The position numbers and the translations under genes were made by a program. The notes under the pieces are model-generated. The model searched no databases. It saw nothing but the letters and a program-made list of their open reading frames with translations, and had not been told where the DNA came from. DNA of 64,000 nucleotides from Taxawa tesnikishii (nom. ined.) (lineage: Eukaryota; Ascomycota; Dothideomycetes; Dothideales), in assembly GCA_030247885.1 (NCBI GenBank), contig JAPDRO010000017.1, positions 1 to 64,000 of the forward strand. Direction: 5' to 3'. Of this stretch, positions 38,190 to 49,840 are shown in pieces (position 1 is the stretch's first letter; every line of letters starts with the position of its first letter).

Positions 38190-38894
38190 ATATTAAGGTA
38201 ACTTACTTATAATTACTAAGTTATAGTTTCTTTTATTTACTAAGTTTCTTTAAGCTTATAATAACTAGCTAAGATAATATCTTACTTATTAAAAAGCTAG
38301 ATTTATTAAAGTTATAAGTATCTTTATTTAAGATATTATACTTCGCTTTTATTAACTAAATAAGCGTAAATTAGAGTTCAATAACTACTAGATCCTCGTA
38401 AGTAACTCGCTAGTAATTATACGAATAGCTCTATTACGTTTATAACTTAAGCGTATACTTAATAAAGTTATTAACTTAGTTCTTACTAATAGGCTTCTTA
38501 TTACGCTTTCTTAGTAATTTATTTATTATATTTTATATATTTATCTTCGAAAGTAATATATTATATAAACTCTTATTTAATATACGCTATATTATTACTT
38601 CCTCTTCTAGTTTTATAAGGTACTTTAATTTCGGCTTATAGTTATATTAAAAGTACTATCTAGCGTATTAATCTTATAATATTAATTAAAGTATAATATA
38701 TATTATTATAGTATATCTTTTACTTTAAATTTACTTAGATATAATATTAGAAATAGTAAGGTATATATTTCCTTTAATATAAGTATATTATACGTTACGT
38801 TATTAAGGTATTATATAATATTACTACGTAGGTATTTTAGTTTTATAAGGTAATTAACTTACTTAAGTAACTAACTTACTTATAAAATACGTTA
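38190..38894 (-). mobile_element. Second Fot1-like family, 5' fragment
   Basis: This is colinear with 34690-35368 but more diverged. The minus strand preserves an EDLVVIEL segment and a LIKAKYNI segment just before the first catalytic Asp region. The inverted-repeat end lies at about 38894. The 3' half is missing. Confidence 0.55.
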
Positions 38895-39300
38895 TATAAC
38901 TCTTAAAAATATATAATAAGTATAGTTTATATAATACTTAAAAAATAAGTACTTAAGGAAAAAGAAATATATTTAATAAAGTAACTACTAAATAGTTATA
39001 AGTTATTAATTACATAAAAGTTACTTTTACTTTCTACTTATTTAGTTTATATATAAGATAGTTACTTATTTAATTAATAACTACTTTATTTAAAGTCTTA
39101 TTATTATCTTATTACTTACTATTATTTTTATTACTACTTACGTAGTTTTCTTTTATAACTTTAACTTAACTTAATAGAGAGTTTTCCCTATTATATTAAC
39201 TTTAACTTATAATACTCCTACTTACTTACTAAGTTTTACTACTATATAGGAGTACTATAATATAGTAGTACTCGTCTATTAAAGCTCGGATAATAAGAAT
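38895..39300. repeat. Repeat pair D, copy 2, and edge of the RIP block
   Basis: Positions 38940-39200 match 8795-9060. The RIP signature ends at about 39290-39300, after which CA and TG return. A short duplicated word, AARGCTCGGATAA, sits at about 39283 and 39326, across the boundary. Confidence 0.6.
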
Positions 39301-40252
39301 TCTTACCCTAACGATGTAGCCCGTAAAGGCTCGGATAAGGACAGTCTTAAGCCGGGCGATACGGCGCAGTGATCGAGCGAAGGATCTCAAGTCTAAGCTT
39401 TACGGCACGACGGTCCGTACTCTTCGCTAACCCGCAGTGCAGTGCGACAAGATCTCGGGGAAGAGACGGGAGCCGCTTTGGCCGAGCAGGCTATTGTAGA
39501 TATTAGCCCCCAAGCTAGTCTGGATCCAACCCTCAGCCCATTCGGCTCTAGTGCTTACTTCATTATCCACTGCTCGTTTCACTTCTTCGTTCCCTATTAC
39601 TGAGAGTTGTTACAAACCAGGTGATCAGGTCTGTAAAGTCGTTCCCTGGGAAGCGAGACGCCCAGGTCAGCGAGACACCAATCCTCGAAAAGCAGCTGAG
39701 TGATCAATAGAATAGTAATCTAACCTTGTTTGGAGCAAGCTATACTACAAGCGAGCTGGTGTCTCGATGCTGGAAGTGTCTTATTTCACCGTGGACTACG
39801 TTGTTCAAACGGCTTGTAGTCGAGTGTTTTCATGTAATCCACCAACCTTACAATTCTCAGCTACTGCAGCTTGCTTGTGCACCCACAGTTCTATGATATG
39901 GACCGTCCTACGAGGCTTGCCGATCCCAATGAAATGTGTCACAACAATTGAGGTCCCCCAATCAGCCTTCCTACCCGCACATCCGGCGGTCCACGCCGTA
40001 CTTGCGCTTACCCCTAGACACTCTAGGTATCATTGGCTTCCATGCCTGTAAGCGCGCCAACACGCACCATCTCGAGTTCAATCGCCGGAACCAGAGGGAG
40101 CTCAGCCGACATCGTTTGTCTCCAATCTATCTTCTCAGGTGCTTGACTCCTCAGGTGTCGATTGCCTCAAATGTTGATAACAAGGAGGTCTCCCACCCCA
40201 ACCAGCTCTCCTCCTTTACCCAATATAAAATCATCGGGAGGCTCCGTTTAAA
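39301..40252. other. Unmutated intergenic DNA, no gene seen
   Basis: This is ordinary composition DNA between the repeat block and the RTA1-like gene. The open frames present (for example 39767-40051) have no domain, start context or intron structure that I trust. The promoter of the RTA1-like gene must lie at its right end; a CAATATAAAA box is visible near 40219. Confidence 0.5.
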
Positions 40253-41414
40253 ATGGTCGTCCCAGACGACTACATCCCAGGTTTCGTCTGCCACCTAAAC
40301 ACTTGCGACGTGGAAGAATGGGGCTATGTTCGTTACCAGCCGAATATATCAGGGAATGTGCTCTTCCTGGCTATCATTGACATCCTCGCAATTTGTCAAC
40401 TTGCTCTAGGTATATACTACAAAACTGGACTCATGGCAGTGTCGATGCTCCTTGGCCTAGCAACAGAAACTCTCGGTTACATCGCTCGAATACTCCTGCA
40501 TTACGATCCGTTCAGCAGAGCATACTTTCTGTGGTACCTGATCTGCTTGACCATAGGTCCCGTCTTCATTGCGGCCGCAATCTACTTGAGCCTTGGCCGG
40601 ATTGTCGTAGTCTATGGGGAAGATATCAGTCGAATCAAGCCTCGAACGTACACGGTCTTTTTATGGGATGCGATATCATCAGTCTTTGCGTTCAAGCGGT
40701 CGGCGGAGGTATCGCTGCGTCAACGCCTGTGACTAATCAAACGATGGTACTACACGCCTTCATTGGTCTTTTTTGATCGACTTTCGCATGGTCGTTACTC
40801 TTCAAGGCCCATGCTAACACATCGACACTTTTAGATCGATCTCGGAACGCATATTCTTATCGCAGGTCTATCGTTTCAAGTCGCCAGTCTGTTCACATTC
40901 ACTGTGTGCAGCCTTGAGTTCCTGTGGCGCGTGAGAAAGCATCCAGATTTGCGCAATCCAGAGTTCGCCGACCTTGTGACTGGCAAAAGATTCAAATCAT
41001 TCTTATGGTGTACGTACCCGGCATTCAAGATCATGCGTCCTAGAAGCTAACGATCAGGAAGCACTCTTGATAGCAACGGCGTTCTTATTCATACGAACTG
41101 TTTTCCGATCTGTCGAGCTTAGTGAGGGGTTCTCGGGGAAGTTGGCAAACAACGAGGTCGAGTTCATGATTCTAGATGGAGTCATGGTCATTCTCGCATC
41201 ATCATCTATGACTGTCTGGCATCCAGGGTATGGCTTCGAAAAGCGATGGAACGATGCTAGGTTCAAGTTCCGTAATTCCAAGGCTACGGGCGATCAAGAA
41301 GATCCGCAGACAGTTGCTGCTGGAGGCTCGATGGGCGGCGAGAAAGTGGAACCCAAGGTGTCCGGAGTCGCTACAGCAGGGAGTCCAGCCACTTCCCATC
41401 AAGGCCGAATTTGA
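40253..41414 (+). CDS. RTA1-like lipid-translocating exporter family protein
   Basis: This is a multi-pass membrane protein of the RTA1/RTM1 family, known for roles in lipid movement and resistance to toxic compounds. Supporting segments are PNISGNVLFLAIIDILAI, GYIARILLHYDPF, LTIGPVFIAAAIYLSLGRI, CDIISLCVQAVGGGIA, and IRTVFRSVELSEGF. Two introns fit: 40747-40834 (88 bp, branch GCTAACA) and 41010-41061 (52 bp, branch GCTAACG, acceptor AAG). One frame break lies at the T-run 40658-40662. With one more T the exons total 1023 nt and encode 340 aa, normal for the family. So it is either a sequencing contraction or a fresh null allele. Substrate unknown. Confidence 0.8.
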
Positions 41415-43469
41415 ACTGTCATCCACTCGTTTTGCGGCGAGTGCGGGTGTACTGTCTGGCAAGTTGGAAATGCGGATCCGTTTCGTGGGAAGGTTATTGT
41501 ACAAGCAAGCACTCTTGATGGCGTGGATGAGTTGGAGAATACGGAGTCGGATGCGGAGTTGTATGTTAGTCGGCGTGCATCATGGTTGGTTGTTCTGCAG
41601 GGCAAGGGGCAGAAGGATACGCTTTAGGAAAGGACTGTGCGTAGTGGGAAATTGTACCATTGGACACATGTCGGCTTGAGAGCGGACTCCTTGATGTCAG
41701 CGCTGGGTGGTGATGTTGTTGACATAGTGAAGGTCTGAGTCAATTCAGATGTATGTCATGAGTCGCTGTAATTTCTCCCGATATATGGGGCTCGTCAAAA
41801 GCTTTACCTGTAAGCACAGCAATTCTGTACTGGTTCTATCCCTTCTTAGTGAACTAGTTGCCCTTGACTTGTTGGCCCGTAGATCGCACGCGACTAGCTA
41901 AAGACTTGGTCGCTGAGACGGCCAAAAGAAAGAGGCATACTGATACCGGCGCAGATGTGGCTCATATTCTCACCGTTGGCCGGCGTAGGGGTGAAACGGT
42001 GAGCATGATGGTCGCATGGGTGCTGTAGGAGACGCAGAGGGGTTAAATGCTTGCGTGCGACCGATTGAGGAGTCGGTGTCGCGATGGTCGTCATCTGATA
42101 TTCAACACATCCCTAATGGCCTAGCCCAAACTTTCCTTCTGAAGTCCCGACAAACTCATTTGTGAAATACTCGATCAACTCATCGGGCCTGACGTGCTCA
42201 ACCTCCTAAGCACCTCTCGTTGCCTTCTCACACTCCTTCAATAGCTCATCCCGCATGATGCGGGAGTGAATATACACAGTTTCCGGTTCCCCGTCTCCCC
42301 TACTTCTTCATTATCCGCACCCTCGCGAGCGCGATATATCGAACGTGGTGGTCAACCATCGCACCTCCATTCTTTAGACAATCCTCACCCCGCACTTATC
42401 TATATCGAAGGCTAGCAACCCGGACTCAGATTCGTAATGCAAGAGATGCCCGCACACTAGACTCGCCTACGTCAGGCTAGGATCAGACGCGAAGAGTATC
42501 AGGTAGTCCCGTGCGGGTTTCTTTACAACTTGCAGCGTCACTGAGCTTGACGTCCTCTTACTACTGCTGTCGTAGTTGCCAAAGTTTGCAGGGATGAACC
42601 TGGGCATATCCGTTTGGTAGCGGCGTCCGCATGGGCGGTTCTGCGAGTCCGTGTGCGAGCTAGCCGTAACAGTGGTAAGGGCGTCCTAGCCGGTCGCCGC
42701 TTGCACGAGCTTATCTTGAAGGAAGGTGATGAACATGTGCTTGTATTGGACAAAGGACGGGTAGGTGGACGCGGAAGAAGCGCGGGAGAGGATGGTGACG
42801 CTTACTGACTGGCCTGCCTCCGCAGCACCTTCCTCGAAAATCCCAGTTCTTTTGTCTCACGACGAATTGCCTGCCGCGAGTCCTCAATACCTTGGCTGAT
42901 CAGCACGTAATCAACAAGCTCCCCTGCCAGACATCAACGCATTCGGTCATGTTGCGCCAGTTCTTCCCCAACACCAGCAGTCAACCTCTTTAGCCGGAGA
43001 GCACGCTCTACCACCTCTTCAGGTTTATCCACAGAACCGTGGTCATCACGATTCGACATCGCGCGCTGCAGTGAGGAGTTTGAGGAGCTTGGAAAGTTCG
43101 GGCAACAGCTAGTGTAAGCGGTCTCCGTCGTCAAAACAGGCCTCCGGACACAGTTTTTCTTCTTTTGTAAGGGGAATGGCGAATAATTGGTGAGGGTAGG
43201 GACGACGCAATGGAGAGTCGAACGGCTCTGGAAACTGGCTCAGCTCACTCTGAAGTCGACTGCATCATCTGCCAGCTGATCCAAGCAGCTATACAGCTAT
43301 GGTGGTGGCGCGTACACCGTAAACAATGACAAGTGGGTAGGTTGGGCACTTTTGGAGGAGAATCGCAAACAAATTACTCGCTCCGACCCGCGGGTTTCAA
43401 GTGCGAGGATGCGAGTGTTCGAGTTCGAATGCGCGAGGACAGTTGAATGCGCGATACGCTAGGAGGCTA

Positions 43470-43499
43470 ACACTATATCTTCCATCGTTGATATAGTGT
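43470..43499. other. Perfect 10-bp inverted repeat
   Basis: ACACTATATC and GATATAGTGT are separated by a 10-base loop, TTCCATCGTT. There is no T-tract, and fungi do not use intrinsic terminators of this kind. It may be a footprint of a small element or a chance hairpin. Confidence 0.6.
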
Positions 43500-43787
43500 C
43501 ATCATGATAGGGAGACCAGTCGGCAGGAGATTGCACCCACTAGCAGATAGAGGTAGCAAACAATGACAATTGGAGGATTGAGACCAAAAGGACCAAAGTG
43601 TCGAGGATCGTCTGCGAGAGAGCGCAGCTTGACGGCTTTCCGCAAGGCATCAGGTTAACCAACGCTGTCGGAAGACACGCGCTCGTACAGGAGCCCGTCT
43701 CGCCCCGTAAGCGGATCTTTTGCAACGCTCTATTGATATCTATAGTGCCACAAGGGTGGAAAAGTAAAACTACAACATCCAAGGGAC

Positions 43788-43828
43788 CGACGCCGACGTC
43801 GGCGTCGGCATCGGCATCGGCATCGGCG
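43788..43828. repeat. Hexanucleotide/trinucleotide repeat
   Basis: A short GACGCC/GGCATC microsatellite produces an Ala-Asp repeat in a minus-strand frame (43540-43857). That frame is not otherwise gene-like. Confidence 0.7.
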
Positions 43829-44113
43829 TGTTGGAGTACGAGAAGAGAGGGAAACAAATTCTTTTCCTAACCCACGTTCGGGTTCGGATTCCGGTGGGAC
43901 CATCCATCTTGAACTTTACATATCGCCCGTTGTTTGCCTGCTAATAAGGTTTGGAAGGGAAACTACGCTACGCTCACTTGTGCTCACTATCGCGCATTTT
44001 GTTGTCCTTGTTAGAGGTTCCGCATCATCATACTGTCGCCGGCTCGACTGATTGATGCTAACAGTCCTGTTTAGTGCTACCTCGCATCTTTCCAGTTCGA
44101 TCAGCCTTTCCCA

Positions 44114-45422
44114 ATGAATGAGCCACAGGAGCTGTCTAGTCGTCAGGCATCGAGAGGCACTCAACCACTTGCGATTTCCTGCGCCTTCATGGCTATCGCG
44201 CTCGTGGTTCTTCTACTACGAGTGATTACTCGTACAACAATCCTCAAAACTTTCGGTCTTGAAGATTATGTGATGGTACTAGCGTTCGTGAGTACAACTT
44301 GCATCAACGGTCCGTAACTTACCTCACTGATGTGCACAGACATTTTCTGCCGCATTGACGGCTACGATCTGTATTGGTGAGTGCATCGATATCACTTGTG
44401 AGCAGTCACTGACCAGAGCTGCAGAAGTCAGATACGGTTTGGGGAGGCACATGGTCACTCTTGCGCCAGATCAGAAGATTCAGCTGTTAAAGGTCGGTCC
44501 GACTGTATGTTATTACCTACGTCTTGCACTCATGAGTGGACAGGCCTTCTACGCAAGCGTTCCCCTCTACCAGTGCTCATTGGGTCTCACGAAGATCTCT
44601 ATCCTTCTTCAGTATCTTCGGGTCTTTAGAAATTTACCGGTCTGCCGGGTCATCTTTGCGGTTGGTGCTGTCTGTATCACTTACGGTGCACAACAACCCT
44701 GCTTGATCGCTGCAGCTCACAGCGCTGACGGGACTCGACAGCTTTGTGGTCCATTATGAGCAATATATTCATCTGCACTCCTATTGCATATTTCTGGGAC
44801 CAGACCATCACGAAGGGTCATTGCCTTAACAAGAAGGCCGTATGGTTCACCAATGCTACGCTTAACATCATCACGGACATCGCCATATTTATTCTTCCGT
44901 TGCCGTCTTTGCAACGCCTGCGGCTGCCGAAGAGGCAGAAGATTGGCCTGATGGGCGTGTTTGCTGTGGGCGGGTTGTAAGTTTCCCTTGATGTTCCTGC
45001 ACTGCTCCGGCGCTGTACAACGGACGGGTTTGCAAGAATTGCCGGCTGACATTAGGTCCTCTAGCGTCTGCCTTGTGTCCATCCTTCGACTGAAATATTT
45101 GCACCAGATCTCAATCAGCACAGATCCTTCTTGGGATAACGTAGCTGCAGCATACTGGTCTTCTATCGAGGCGAACGTGGCAATTGTGTCCGCTTCGCTG
45201 CCAAGCCTCAAAGCGCTTATCTCAAGGCATTTCCCGCACCTGCTCGGTACCAACACCCGTGCCCCGAGAACTTTACGGGACCCTCCGCCAACCCATCTTA
45301 GCATTTCCGCTAACGCTTTGCATTACGTTGCTCGTCCTTCCAAGCGTCCCACGGAGCTGGAGCTGCATGTAATCACAACAACGCAGAGGAGAGATAGCAT
45401 ACCAGCACCCCATGACACCTAA
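44114..45422 (+). CDS. Pth11/rhodopsin-like seven-helix membrane protein
   Basis: This is a fungal rhodopsin-domain integral membrane protein (the Pth11-like, GPCR-like family without a CFEM domain). Six exons join in frame: 44114-44287, 44340-44376, 44425-44492, 44544-44685, 44742-44976, 45065-45422, giving 337 aa. Introns are 48-88 bp. Diagnostic segments are TFGLEDYVMVLA, RYGLGRHMVTL, LGLTKISILLQYLRVF, CTPIAYFWD, and D-P-S-W-D...W-S-S-I-E-A-N near the last helix. A second acceptor 9 nt upstream of the last exon would add three residues. Such proteins are proposed surface sensors; the ligand cannot be read from sequence. The C-tail of about 90 aa is likely cytosolic. Confidence 0.85.
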
Positions 45423-48176
45423 CACGCGAGCGCTGTAGAGCGTCGGCACAGCTTCAGATCGTACCACATGCTAGATCTTTAGTAAACAATTCATGGCGCC
45501 TATCTGTAGTGTACCTTATCGACATCTTTGTTGTAAACATGAAGTCAGCCAGTGGAATCGAGCTATGATAGAGAAAAGTCCCCCAGTCGGGCATCCGAGT
45601 CGTGACGGTTGACTTTCTAACAAGGTACTCAACTGCCTGTATTTGAAATTACGTACACTAGGACTATAGTTGCCCTAGCCACACCTCATCCTCCTGCGGC
45701 ATCCGGTCGCTTGATAAAATGTTGTCCGACGAGGTATTACATTGAACTGTTGGCCTGAGATGACACAGCCTACTCGACTCTATGCGTTCGCATGGCTAGA
45801 ATAGCTTCTCGCGCTGCAGCGCACGAGTTAGCGCAAATTTTCCCCAGTGGGGGAGGGAAGACATTAGTCCGAAGGATTACGCGCAATCAGCAAAGGGAAT
45901 TTGACGGATTCTAGTGGGATTGGGGGAATAATCGTGCATTGGGCCCTTTCGCTCGTTCTTCCTACATACTTTGCCTTGAGAACTCTTGCTTTCTCTCACT
46001 GCAAGACTCTCAACGTCAAATCCAGCAGAGCTACAAAGACTAAGCGCCTGTTTCGATACTCCAAGGGTGACAGCCACTCCGTCTGCGTCGGCAGTAACGA
46101 CATGAGAAACGCCTGGAGTCTCGAAACTTTCCAACCCTGGTCGATCGTAGTAGGCGACATCATGAGGGCGATCTGTGATCTTGTGCCGTGCGTCGTCGGT
46201 GTGGTGTCTCGAACTACACTATCCTCGTATGTGGCCAAGCCGGCGACAGTGGTATGGTCACCAAGGTTTGAGTACTGTGATGCCAGTATCATGGTTGCGA
46301 CGTACCGCAGCGTATGCGAAGCGCATTGGCTAGCTGTACGATGCGTACTCATCTCGATCGCGGTTCCTTCTAAAGTGGTATTGTATCCTTCCATTGTCTT
46401 CATAGTCGCCAACGCGACGGAACCACTGTAAGGTGCTCCAAGCCTTGTCCTATGGAATCCTTTGTACTCGACCTGCTGAGGATCCCTGAGGGCGACATTG
46501 TAGTCAGCCAAGTCCTCCAAGGTTCTTGTCTAATTGGTATTTTGTATCGCATGGATTCTCGCACTGGCAATTGGTCCTTCGTAGAATGCATTTGCACCTT
46601 CTCTTGCGATTGTGTCAAAACTTTTGGCGCAGTGTCTCCTGTATGTCGTCCCAACTAGCTACGCTAGCTTTCCGGAGTGCGCAAAGTCCACTGCCCAAGC
46701 ATGATCCTCCAGCAAAAAACAAGATCTTCGCTGACACAAAACATATTTCGAGCAACCTTCGCTGCGGGCGTAACTAAAGTGGACCAAGGCAGGACGCCAG
46801 ATCGAATGTGGATATGTTCTAGGCCGCGGAGCTCAGAAAGGACGCGTCTGTGAACAACGATGCTATCAGCGGATGCGTTCAATTGCAATTCGAGCTCGAC
46901 ATGACCGAACAGGCGAGATTTAGGCTGGCAAGTAACCAAACACGGATGCCGTCGGGCTGTTGTTGTACATATCTAATATGCTGAAGCGGGAGCAATTTCC
47001 CTGGAACAATGGCATCGCTTGTACTACTGTGAGTGCGAAGCAGCCGCTGTGGACATGTCCCATGACGCCGGCTCAAAGGGTTGCGCCAACCATAGAGTCT
47101 GCATTATTCTCGCCCATCTTCGACAAGTCGGTTCCAATCTGGCTGCATTCTCTTGACTTCAACGCGACAGCTCCAGGTGTGTTGAGGAAGTCATGGTGTG
47201 TTGTAAGGTCAATGTAAGGAGGTCCCGTAGTAGACTACAGCGGGAGGAAGGCTGCGAGGACCTCCGCAAACCACGCCATGGCTGGCTGTGCACCGTACGG
47301 AGAGCCGTGAAAGAAATAATGTAACGTGAGAAGACCCGAAGTCGCCAGCAGAGGATCGCAAACGCCCAAGGTGGAAGAAGGAGTTATCCCCCTTTTCTAC
47401 CCTTCTGCACCGCTTCTCACTGTGCAGATGGTCTTAGTGACCGTGACGGCATACTCGCTCTTCCGGGCTAAGCATTAGGATCTGAGCTTCGCGGTGCCAA
47501 GTTGCTACGGTGGTAGATTTAAATATTGTTGTCTAGAACTATACATCTCCATAGTATAAGCACTACAGATTAAGATACATGCGCTATCTCATGACGCTAG
47601 ATATTCTTAGTCGACTGATGCTAATATCGTATAGTATACTTGCAAGTCAAAGGTGTAGATCGTCGTATTCTCTTTGTGTGAGCAAGCGATTAGACAACAG
47701 CCGGTCCTGATGCCTAGATCGAATAAGCGAGTAGAGAAGCAATACAGGACACGATCAGGATACTGTGGGCCGTCTCTGATTCGTGGAATTAGATTTCCCC
47801 ACAAACCCCAGATTTCTCCGTGTACGGACTTCTTAGCCAGCCGTGGAGCTGATTTGCCTAATAAGTCGTTTCCTCATCAGAAAGGTGGCGGCCTCCTGCT
47901 TTACCCTTGTTGTGCTAGGCCCATCGGTTCTGGAGCTCACGAGCTCACGAGGAGCCAATTGTACACCGTACAGGACATCCTTCGCTCGAAGTGCTCCACG
48001 CACGTCCCGCGCGTTACAAGCAGCATCCGTTTCCAATAGTAAATTAGCCGGACGGCGCCGGTCTTTGACTTTCCGCAATGAGGAGAACATATAAACACCC
48101 TACCCCGGATTCAAGCCTCTCCCCGGACACCTTCTCTTGTTCATTTTCTTGAAACAATCGACAATCACCCACCGTT
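45423..48176. other. 2.75-kb intergenic region with unexplained open frames
   Basis: Long overlapping frames occur on both strands at 45901-46520 (176 codons plus, 174 codons minus), with further minus-strand frames up to 47216. I could not recognise a family in any of them, and no splice chain links them. It could be a degraded minus-strand gene. An AT-rich stretch at 47500-47660 has nothing recognisable. Confidence 0.4.
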
Positions 48177-49840
48177 ATGGCATCGACGGTCGAGAAGGCG
48201 AACGTCCACGAAGTGGAGCGCGCGTCCGACACTTCTACCGACAACCCCCACAATGCAGCTGGCCTTGCTGTTGATTTCGAGGAGGGCAAGGACCCCGGCT
48301 TGAGCGCCGCCCATCTCTGTACCGACGCGGACAGCAAACGCATTCTTCGCAAGACGGACATCTACATGCTCTCACTCCTTTGCATGGTCTACTTCCTTCA
48401 ATCAGCAGACAAGGGAATCATAGGTTTAACAGCGGTCTACGGACTAAAAACGGATGCGCATCTCGTGGGGAATGACTACTCCAATATTGGCAACATCGGT
48501 TACTATGCCCAACTTGGCGTCCAGCCTTTGGCTGCATGGATCCTCGTCAAGCTTCGATACCGTCAAGTCTTGCCTGTCATCATCACCTGCTGGGGAATCT
48601 CAGTTGCGGGTGGTCTTGGTGGTTCGCGCAATTACGCTGGTCTCCTCGCGTCTCGATTCTTCCTTGGCGCCTTCGAGGCTGCTGTCATTCCTCTGTTCTC
48701 GATGATCACCATCGCCTTCTACAGGCGTTCGGAGCAGCCTTTCCGTGTTGCGTGCTGGTACAGCTGTTATGGTCTCAGTACTTTGATCAGTGCTCCTATC
48801 GTCTACGGCTTCGGTCGCGTTCACTCTCACTCGCTCTACCGGTATCAGGTTGTTTACCTCTTTTTCGGTCTCTTGACCATCGTCATTGGTCTTGCCACAT
48901 ACTGGTGGGCTCACGACAGTCCCGGAGAGGCTCGCTATCTGTCACCCGAGGATCGTCTCAAGGCTGTTGATCGATTGAAGGCCAACCAGCAGGGTATCGT
49001 CTCGCACAAGTTCAACTTCAAGCAAGTTTGGGAGGCTCTGGCTGAACCAAAGTATTGGCTGTACATGATCATGGTCATTGCCGTTAACGCTGGTGCTTCC
49101 GTCTCTTCGGTCTTCGGTTCCATCATCCTTCAGAACCTGGCTGGTTTCAATGCTGATCAGGCCGTCCTTCTCAACATGCCGTTCGGCGCGCTTCAGTTCC
49201 TTTCCATCCTCCTCGCGTCATACCTGGCATACCGTTTCAAACGCAAGTCGCCCTTCTTGCTCGGTCTTGTTACCATTGTCATTGTCGGAGTTGCTTTGAT
49301 GGTTGCTCTGCCCAAGACCAAGGCGCACAAGGGTGGTCTCCTCGCCGGTTACTATCTGATCGCTTTTGTCTACGCCATCAATCCTCTGCTCATCTCCTGG
49401 ATGGGTGGTAACTGTGCCGGACAGACCAAGAAGGCTATCTACTACACCTCTTTCAACGCCGGCAACTCGATTGGCAACATTATCACTCCTTACATCTTCA
49501 ACTCCAAATTCGCCCCGCAATACGTAAGTGCTCTCCGTCCTGTTGTCGAGTTTACGACTTGCGAACCCATAACTGACTGTATATCATCTAGGTTAATGCC
49601 CTAAAAGGCATTTTGGCCATCTGGTGCATCCTCTGGGGTGTGGTCGTTGCTCAGGTCTTCCTCATCACGTGGATGCAGAAGAAGAAGGGAGACCAGCGTG
49701 AAGCAGCCGGTCTTCCAAGGGACTTCGTTGACTACTCCATGAGCGGGAAGTTCCACGAGGCTGGTTCCGAGATCCACGGTGAGAACGGTCTCCAAGATAT
49801 GACGGACAAGGAGAACCTTTACTTCCAGTACTTATTGTAA
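48177..49840 (+). CDS. MFS permease, Dal5/allantoate permease family
   Basis: This is a 12-helix major facilitator of the anion:cation symporter (allantoate permease-like) group, 531 aa. Two exons, 48177-49523 and 49592-49840, flank a 68-bp intron (GTAAGT...TAG). The N-tail is cytosolic (about 60 aa). Family segments include KTDIYMLSLLCMVYFLQ, DKGIIGLTAVYGL, SRFFLGAFEAAVIP, and INPLLISWMGGNCAGQTKKA in the second half. The C-terminus is ENLYFQYLL. Family members import allantoate, ureidosuccinate, nicotinate or other small organic anions at the plasma membrane. The exact substrate is open. The frame is clean and the start codon is the first in-frame ATG. Confidence 0.9.

Larger units (their letters stand above)
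6290..39300. repeat. RIP-saturated subtelomeric repeat block
   Basis: The block is AT-rich and full of TA, with stop codons in every frame. CA and TG are almost absent; isolated exceptions occur near 6687 and 17659. CG and CGCG words are common. That is the expected product of repeat-induced point mutation at CpA on both strands. The copia element at 27746-33240 interrupts the block and is not mutated this way. Family-level contents are listed separately. Confidence 0.9.
41415..44113. other. 2.7-kb intergenic region, no gene supported
   Basis: Several short overlapping frames exist on both strands, but none has a domain, signal peptide or convincing splice pattern. Local features are a 10-bp hairpin at 43470-43499 and a hexanucleotide (GGCATC/GACGCC) run at about 43788-43828. 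Confidence 0.5.

Noticed and set aside
40640-40700. Intron explaining the RTA1-like frame change
   Set aside because: The only GT-AG pair is about 28 bp, below a workable fungal intron, and removing it would delete conserved residues.
43540-43857. 105-codon minus-strand frame with an Ala-Asp repeat
   Set aside because: The repeat comes from a microsatellite; the remainder has no gene-like features.
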